Part shown: positions 57,835 through 64,000 of the stretch, piece by piece
Position numbering within the stretch: the first letter of the stretch is position 1
Layout of the letters: every line of letters starts with the position of its first letter
Translations under genes and position numbers: made by a program
Assembly (NCBI RefSeq): GCF_022605725.1
Contig: NC_065550.1
Span: 7,626,001-7,690,000 of the forward strand
Length of the DNA: 64,000 nucleotides
DNA from: Anthonomus grandis grandis
Lineage: Eukaryota; Arthropoda; Insecta; Coleoptera; Curculionidae
Direction of reading: 5' to 3'
Notes under the pieces: generated by a model
What the model was told of the DNA's origin: nothing
The model's input: the letters and a program-made list of their open reading frames with translations, nothing else
The model's database searches: none

Positions 57835-59772
57835 CAGGGTGGCCCATCGAAAACGTATCGCAAGGCATTGCAGGGTGGGAAAAAACTTTTCGGCAAAATC
57901 CAAAAATACGTCAAGTATGTTTGTCAGGGGGACAATTTTTGACATAAAAACCATTTCAAAAAACTCAACCCGGTTTCAAAACACTCAACTCAACGGGTTT
58001 TAAACTAATTTTTTTCAAATGGGATGGGGGGTCAAGTGGTACCTCTTTAAAAGGGCCTTGTTATTCCCTATACAACGCTGCTTAGTTTTTAAAAATCGAG
58101 TCACTCTTTTAAGAAATATGGGCTCTTGAATATTAAACAATAATGTGTGACGAAAAATGCAAAAAGCGATTTAATGCTACCATGTTAATCAAGTAAATGC
58201 TCAAAGTGCTATCCGCCAACATTTATACAGTGATACAAATTATCTTCAAACCGTTGCCGAACGTAATGGAGTATTGAAATCTACGGATTTTATGTGTCCC
58301 CACAAGAAAAAATCTAGAGGATTTAAGTCGGGTGACCGAGGGGGCCACTCAATTGCGCCCGTTCGTCCTATCCAGCGTCCTGGAAATCTGTCGTTTAAAT
58401 AGTTGCGTACATTTAGTGAGAAATGTGAAGGAGCTCCGTCTTGTTGGAAAATCAATTTATGTTCATTGTATGCGCGGTCTTCTTCTATGATATTTGTTAG
58501 AGCTGGATCGATGACATTTTGTACCAAATCTCACTACATATCGCCTGTTAAATTTCCAGAGTGGAAAAAAGAGCCCACAATGAAATTTCCAAAAATACCA
58601 GCCCATACATTTAACTTCTGGGAGTGTTGTTTGTGTGTCTTTGGTAGAAAATCCTTGGATTGCTGTCAGCCCAATTTTGGCGATTTACTAAACCATTTAG
58701 GAAGAAAGAACACTCGTTTAAAAAACACACATTAAATATGAAATTATCATTGTTTAACGTTCGCTCACTCATAACCGCAAAACTGCAAGTGACGTTAAAA
58801 GTCATCTTCACTCAATTCTTGCACTAAGCGAATTTTATAAGGATGGAACTTGTATTTCTTCAATATCCTTTGGACACTTATTCAAGACACATCCGTTGCA
58901 ATGGCCAATTATCTTGTACTTAGCGTACTATCCATTGCAACTTTCCCCAATACTGTAATCTCCATAGCTTAATGAAATCCTGCATTTTCAATATTCCTCT
59001 TTTTGTTGTGAACTAAACCTGTTTCGCGAAACTTTCAAACTAATTCCCGAACAATTTTCCCAGAGAGATGTTTCTCAGGATGCCATTGATTAAATAAATC
59101 CTCGACCCGATTTCCACACTCATTGTTTAAAAAAAAAAAGCTGAATAATCTCTACTCTTTCTGCAATTGAGTACACCATAATTGACAATCAATTTAAAGA
59201 TTCAACAATTTTTAAACATTTTAACCACAAAAAAGGTATCTAGCAATCTAGTAAAACTACTTGACCTAATTTAAACGTGAAGAAAGAAACCGGATATTTT
59301 TATTCACTAAATGTGCCTAAAGAGCCGCAAAAAGTTCATTTAAAAGACAAAAAATTGTTTCTCGCGTTCTTATCATTTGTTTAATTGAAATGATTAAATT
59401 AGTGTTTCGACTTAAAGATATGTTCTATGTTCACTCTGGGTTCAGTCTCACTCTCTCAATAAATTTTAATTATATCGTTACACATTATTGTTCAACTTTC
59501 AAGGGCTCACATTTCTTGAACAAGTGACTCGATTTTTAAAAACTAAGCATCGTTGTATAGGGAATGGCAAGACCTTTTAGAGGAGGTATCATTTGACCCT
59601 CCGTCCCATTTGAAAAAAATTAGGGGATGTCACCCCCGCTTAGTTTTTATGATTATTTCTTTAGTTTTTTGAAATGGTTTTTACGTCAAAAGTTGACGTA
59701 TTTTTGGATTTTGCCGAAAAGTTTTTTCTCACCTTGTAATGCCTTACGGTACGTTTTCGATGGGTCATCCTG
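57835..59772 (-). mobile_element. mariner-like element, both ends present, TIRs of about 300 bp
   Basis: The termini CAGGGTGGCCCATCGAAAAC at 57,835 and its near-complement ending at 59,772 are flanked by TA on both sides. The inverted repeats are alignable for about 300 bp (for example CTCGATTTTTAAAAACTAAG in the right arm and its partner near 58,090 in the left). The element is 1,938 bp, and the transposase remnant is on the minus strand. Confidence 0.88.
58246..59175 (-). pseudogene. mariner-like (DD36D) transposase pseudogene
   Basis: The C-terminal half is open from 58,527 to 58,246 with QQDGAPSHFSLNVRNYLN, RWIGRTGAIEWPPRSPDLNP and LDFFLWGHIKS. Thirty-six residues lie between the two Asp residues. 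The region of the first Asp (58,600-58,811) is degraded (CSFFLNGLVNRQNW, NPR). The N-terminus up to about 59,175 is readable only in shifting frames. Non-functional. Confidence 0.82.
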
Positions 59773-59774
59773 TA

Positions 59775-60640
59775 TATACACGGTGTTCCAAAACTATCGT
59801 GCCAAAATGTAAGGCTGAGTAAATCTCGCCAAAACAAAACATTTTTTACTTATTAAACCCATATGCGCATGCGCCTTATTTCGGTACTAATAGGTATCAC
59901 AAGAAAAGAGTTTAACGTATGTACATACACAAATAATATCGATACTGAGTGCCCAGCTCTACCGATTTTGACGTTCGAGACCAATCGCCGCGCGTCGGAC
60001 ACTCGCACGCGTAGACTGAGAAGGCGGAATTAGTCCTACTCAGATTTTGTCCTACGGTCGATCGGAACGGTTCGGTTTTTCCTCGAAAATCCTGGGTTTG
60101 TATTTCGATATAGAAGCAAGGATAGAAGGTATTTATATTTGACAACGCCGTATTTACGAATTTCGGCAGCTAAATAGCGACCGATGCGATGGATTGTCTG
60201 TGGTCGCAACTGTTAATAGCTAGATGGCGCACGCGGACGGCAACTGTATTATTAAGTTATATGGAAATTAGGAGTAATCTGTATAGTGTATATGTTACGG
60301 TCAATGATAAAAATTCGCACATTAACGATAATGGCCGGGCAATTACGTAATGATCCAAGTAAAATAGGCAATATATGGGGTAAATCGAAGTTTTATGACC
60401 AATATTCTCTATTTTCTTAAAATATTCAAAACCTAACCCAACCTTGGGCCAACCCAAGTCACCAGGACGTTGTGTACCCAATTAATTTTAATAATGCTTA
60501 AATTGATGTCCAGTCGTTATCATTTGATTAGACAAAGTTAGCGAGTTAGCATATTGGTCATAAAACTTCGATTTTCCTCATAATTATATTGTCTATTTTA
60601 TAATAATGTGTATAAGTATAAAAACTGATTAATTTTAAAT
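59775..60640. other. terminus-like sequence and a GC-richer stretch, no gene
   Basis: Directly beyond the mariner, TATACACGGTGTTCCAAAAC (59,774-59,793) resembles another mariner-type terminus, but no partner was found. 59,940-60,240 is richer in G+C and CpG than its surroundings and holds a minus ORF (59,912-60,145) without a recognised domain. Confidence 0.4.
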
Positions 60641-61090
60641 TTAAATTTTATTAAAAGTTTCATACCTTCTGGCTTCATTAATAAATTCTTGATCAAAAAA
60701 TCTTTGATTACCAAATCCTTCCATCTTTGCAACACACACACACACAACAATAAGTTCTAGGTTGAACGGCCTTATTCGTTGTAGTTGTTGTATGGTTGGT
60801 ATCACATTCAATTTCACACAGTATCCCCCTCCCTGAACTGAATACTGAATTTCGGTCACATTGCTAAGATATTTTAGAGTTCTGACAACACTGTTTTTAA
60901 CCGTTCGGCCGGATTCGTAAACGTAGGACAAATTCCGAGTAGGACCAATTCCGATCCCCCCGTAGACTACTCGTTTATTATGGGAAATTTTTAAATGAGC
61001 ATCAAATATTATGGATGTACAACAAAATGCGGTAACTATTTTAACTAACATGGCAACTGCCAACAGAAGCAGGCACCAAAAAATACACAA
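60641..61090 (-). CDS. hypothetical secreted or membrane protein
   Basis: This 149-codon ORF begins MCIFWCLLLLAVAMLVKIVT, a convincing signal peptide. It continues with KRVVYGGIGIGPTRNLSYVY, VVRTLKYLSNVTEIQYSVQG and GGYCVKLNV. I see a faint resemblance to the small insect MBF2-like secreted family (NxTxIxxxxxGG...V), but nothing firm. The frame crosses a CA/TG microsatellite (about 60,728-60,745), giving VVCVCV, after which MEGFGNQRFFDQEFINEARR may belong to a separate exon, because TTGCAAAG before it and GTATGA after it look like splice sites. It may be one exon of a host gene or part of a mobile element. Confidence 0.35.
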   Translation of the reverse strand: MCIFWCLLLLAVAMLVKIVTAFCCTSIIFDAHLKISHNKRVVYGGIGIGPTRNLSYVYESGRTVKNSVVRTLKYLSNVTEIQYSVQGGGYCVKLNVIPTIQQLQRIRPFNLELIVVCVCVAKMEGFGNQRFFDQEFINEARRYETFNKI

Positions 61091-61424
61091 AGCTTACAAA
61101 AAATCTAAATGAGCTTCTAATTTTCAAAACCAGTTTACCAAAATACCAACTAAACTTCAAAAACTCTAAATGAGCTTCTAATTTTCAAATTCATTTCAAC
61201 TAAAATATTATATAATCATCAATTTTTTTTCTTAAAAGTTTTTATTTTGCATTCGGCAACAGCTTTCGTTAATGAATTACAAAAAAATCCGGCAACGTGC
61301 GTTTATAATGGAGCGACAGTTAACTGCGTTTGGGATTCCCATATATTGTTATGGTGTACTTATATAATATTTCAGTAGTATAAATAGTATGCACCGTTTT
61401 ATTCGTTTTAAACATTAAATAATC
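61091..61424. other. region upstream of the MULE transposase
   Basis: A direct repeat CTAAATGAGCTTCTAATTTT occurs at about 61,104 and 61,164. GTATAAATAG near 61,377 could be a TATA box for the downstream transposase. Confidence 0.4.
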
Positions 61425-63225
61425 ATGGAACTTGATACTGTTTTACCCGGGAATAGTTCTGATGACAATATTCAAATGGAGAATGAAATAGAAATTCCTT
61501 CATATCGTTCGGACAGTGATTTGGAGATTGAAGAATTAGAAACAAAAAAAAAAGCGTGGCGAGAGTAAGCAGTGGCTCTTTGTAAGAAAATTTGCATGTG
61601 CTAAAGAAGCGGAGGAAGTTGTTCGTGCAGAAAATACTTGGTCTATTTTAATAACACATATGACTGAAGAAGGGAAGAAAAGGTTTTATCGCTGTAACAA
61701 AATAAAACGTCGTGGCCCTCAGTGTGCGGCATAAATTTATTTACTGTTTGAAGCTACATCAAATGCTGTTTTGCTCTATCGTGTAGAGGCTGCCCATAAC
61801 CACGAGTCGATTGGAATTCGTTCTGATTACAGAATAAGTCAGGAAGTTAAGACAGAAATAAACAAACTATTTGATTTACATTTGAAGCCTAAAGCTATTT
61901 TAAAAAGTTTTAGTAAGATGGAGGGAGTAAAATTACCATCAATGAAACAATTGAACAATTATCTATCAAGTCGTAGACGTGTTAAATACGGTTCCTCAAC
62001 TATAATTCTAGGAGAACTGGAGCGATGGATATTAAATCATACAGCAGTTCCTAAGGACATACACCAAGTGTTTGTACTTTCTTATTATATATTCGAGAAT
62101 GAACCAATGTCCTTTCGCTTTGCATTGTCTACAAAACATTTACTGGAGTTAGCAGAACGTCATGCAAATATTATCCATGCTGATACGACATACAAGTTGA
62201 TTTGGCAAGGGTTCCCGATATTAGTTGTAGGAACTACAGATAAACATAGAAAATTTCATCCGATATGTCTAGGAGTTTCGACAAACGAGCGTCAGGAAGA
62301 TTTTACCATGTTATTTAATAGTTTAAAAGAACAGGTTTTGTTTGTATACGGACATTCTCTACAACCGTCGGTATTAGTTTGTGATGCCGCAAAGAGCATC
62401 CAAAATGCTTTTACAAAAGTCTTTGGTCCTGAACCCATTGTGAGAATGTGTTGGGCGCATGCAAAAACAAAAATGCAAACCAGGGTTGAACAAACTTGCT
62501 CAGACAAAAACGCCCGAAAGAATATATTACAAGACATTGATGCTTTACAGTCCGTTACTTCTCCTGAACATTTTACTGGCGCATCACAGCTTTTTATGAG
62601 GAAATGGAAAACCCAAACTAATTTTATTAAATACTTCAAAGAAGAGTGGTTAACTCAAAATCGCAATTGGTACCTAGGTGCTGCCCCAGGATCACCAGCC
62701 ACAAACAACGCACTGGAATCGTTTAATAGAACCATAAAAGATAGCAATACATTACGCGAAAGATTTCCTTTGTCTCGTTTTCTGGTTATTGCATCGGAGA
62801 TGGTTAACGAATGGTCCTGCAAAACTACAGAGGAGTCCTTTTCAATTACTCCGCTTATTAAACTTCCTGATTAGACAAAAGCATATTAATGGGCAAAATT
62901 AGACAAAAAAATAAAGGTATTAGATGCTGACACGAAGAACAATGTCTATATAGTACCAGGAGGTCAAGTATTGGATGTTCAGGCTGAAAAACCTTGGGAA
63001 ACTTTTGATAAATTCATAGATTTTTTTTTTCCACTTGGAGAGTAACAATTCCCAAAGAAAAAGATGATTGGATGAATGGTAGCTGCAACTGTCCACAGTT
63101 TTTTAAGATGTATATGTGCAAACATCTTCTGGGCCTAGCAATTAGATTAAAATATACAGTTCCGCCTGTAGAGGCAAAAAATATCCATATTGGACAAAAA
63201 AGAAAGAAAAAAGAAAGCTGGTGAT
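61425..63225 (+). pseudogene. MULE (Mutator-like) transposase pseudogene with SWIM zinc finger
   Basis: Starts MELDTVLPGNSSDDNIQ. A FLYWCH/WRKY-like zinc finger follows (FYRCNKIKRRGPQC..., EAAHNHE). The MULE catalytic domain (61,771-62,874 open) has IIHADTTYKLIWQGFPI, CLGVSTNERQEDF, LVCDAAKSIQNAF and CWAHAK. The C-terminal SWIM finger reads CNCPQFFKMYMCKHLLG. Lesions are a frameshift in an A run at about 61,542, a TAA at 61,732, a TAG at 62,872, a TAA a few codons later, and a frameshift in a T run near 63,020. The two homopolymer shifts could be sequencing errors, but the stops could not. Confidence 0.88.
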
Positions 63226-63613
63226 TCAGTGATGTTTTTAATTTATTGAAGTCTTATTAATAAATTGTTTAATGTTCACTCTTTTTTGTTTTGTGGTTCA
63301 AATACTGTTTTAAAAATTGCATTTTTTGTTCTTTTTGTTTTATAAATAGAAGACAATAAAGTATATTTGTGATGCCTAAGATTAAAATATACAGTTCCGC
63401 CTGTAGAGGCAAAAAATATCCATATTGGACAAAAAAGAAAGAAAAAAGAAAGCTGGTGATTCAGTGATGTTTTTAATTTATTGAAGTCTTATTAATAAAT
63501 TGTTTAATGTTCACTCTTTTTTGTTTTGTGGTTCAAATACTGTTTTAAAAATTGCATTTTTTGTTCTTTTTGTTTTATAAATAGAAGACAATAAAGTATA
63601 TTTGTGATGCCTA
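63144..63613 (+). repeat. 235-bp tandem duplication
   Basis: 63,144-63,378 and 63,379-63,613 are identical by eye. The unit begins AGATTAAAATATACAG, includes the last codons and stop of the MULE transposase and ends TTTGTGATGCCTA. A perfect copy means a recent event or an assembly artefact. Confidence 0.93.
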
Positions 63614-64000
63614 TTTTTGTTTTATTTTATGCTCACTAGCTTTTGTCATATTATAAAGTATGAAGTTCAAACAGTTTTTAGAAGCTTTATTATTTAAATA
63701 GCTATCCAGATTAGTATAAAACAGTTGACTATATTAACTTTATTAGATGCTAAAGATTAGATGCTCAATAAGTATTTTTGTTGCTCCACCCAGTTTTTAA
63801 ACGTGCTAATAAGTATAAAAACTGATGTTCGATTAAATACTACCCGTTTATTAGTGCGTCGTGGCCAGTGTTGTCAGGTATGGCGCATTTAAATTTGAAA
63901 TGGCGTTAAAAATATTGGGACATGCGCCGGGCGCCAAAAGGTGGCGCTTTTAATTTGAACTGGTACTTATTAAACTTAGTAAAATATTTTGTTTTTGTAC
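63614..64000. other. right end of window, no gene
   Basis: ATAAGTATAAAAACTGAT at 63,809-63,826 repeats directly the sequence at 60,612-60,629. GGCGC-containing blocks (TGGCGCATTTAAATTTGAA, GGCGCTTTTAATTTGAA) at about 63,872 and 63,943 form a short direct repeat. Confidence 0.45.

Overview
This window looks like nuclear DNA from an insect. It is AT-rich and crowded with mobile elements, and it contains one large host gene with many introns. The host gene encodes an insect-type RIC3 protein, an ER chaperone for nicotinic acetylcholine receptors. The surrounding elements (Ty3/gypsy, Tc1/mariner, pogo/Tigger, MULE and Jockey/CR1-like LINEs) are typical of beetles and other large insect genomes. 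The species cannot be named from the sequence alone.

Layout. Positions 1-5.6 kb hold a minus-strand Ty3/gypsy retrotransposon: pol (runs off the left edge), gag, a small membrane-protein ORF, a tRNA-Arg-type primer-binding site and the start of the 5' LTR. Positions 5.6-11.1 kb hold a decayed mariner, short diverged repeats, an AAT/ATT microsatellite palindrome, a second transposase scrap and a LINE reverse-transcriptase scrap. From 11,680 to 56,609 a plus-strand RIC3 gene can be followed through 12 exons whose splice sites and phases agree, giving about 919 residues. One further 74-bp candidate exon breaks the frame. Poly(A) signals follow at 56,688 and 56,897.

The RIC3 introns make up most of the window. 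The 20.7-kb intron 3 carries: a plus-strand Jockey-like ORF1 split by a minus-strand LINE; a three-layer nest at 23.9-28.8 kb, with a Tigger/pogo element inside a mariner that sits at the centre of a palindromic element; an unclassified DNA transposon at 30.0-32.4 kb; and LINE fragments at 33.8-37.7 kb. Introns 5 to 8 carry more LINE pieces, an inverted Penelope-like unit and an internally deleted mariner.

Downstream of RIC3 there is a complete but mutated mariner (57,835-59,772), a possible secreted-protein ORF (60,641-61,090, minus) and a MULE transposase pseudogene (61.4-63.2 kb) with a SWIM zinc finger. The end of that pseudogene lies in an apparently exact 235-bp tandem duplication.

Only the RIC3 gene, and possibly the 60.6-kb ORF, look like host genes. 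The gypsy gag and pol look intact within the window, while every other transposase or reverse transcriptase found carries stops, frameshifts or deletions. All calls come from reading the sequence and recognising families by eye; no similarity search was run.
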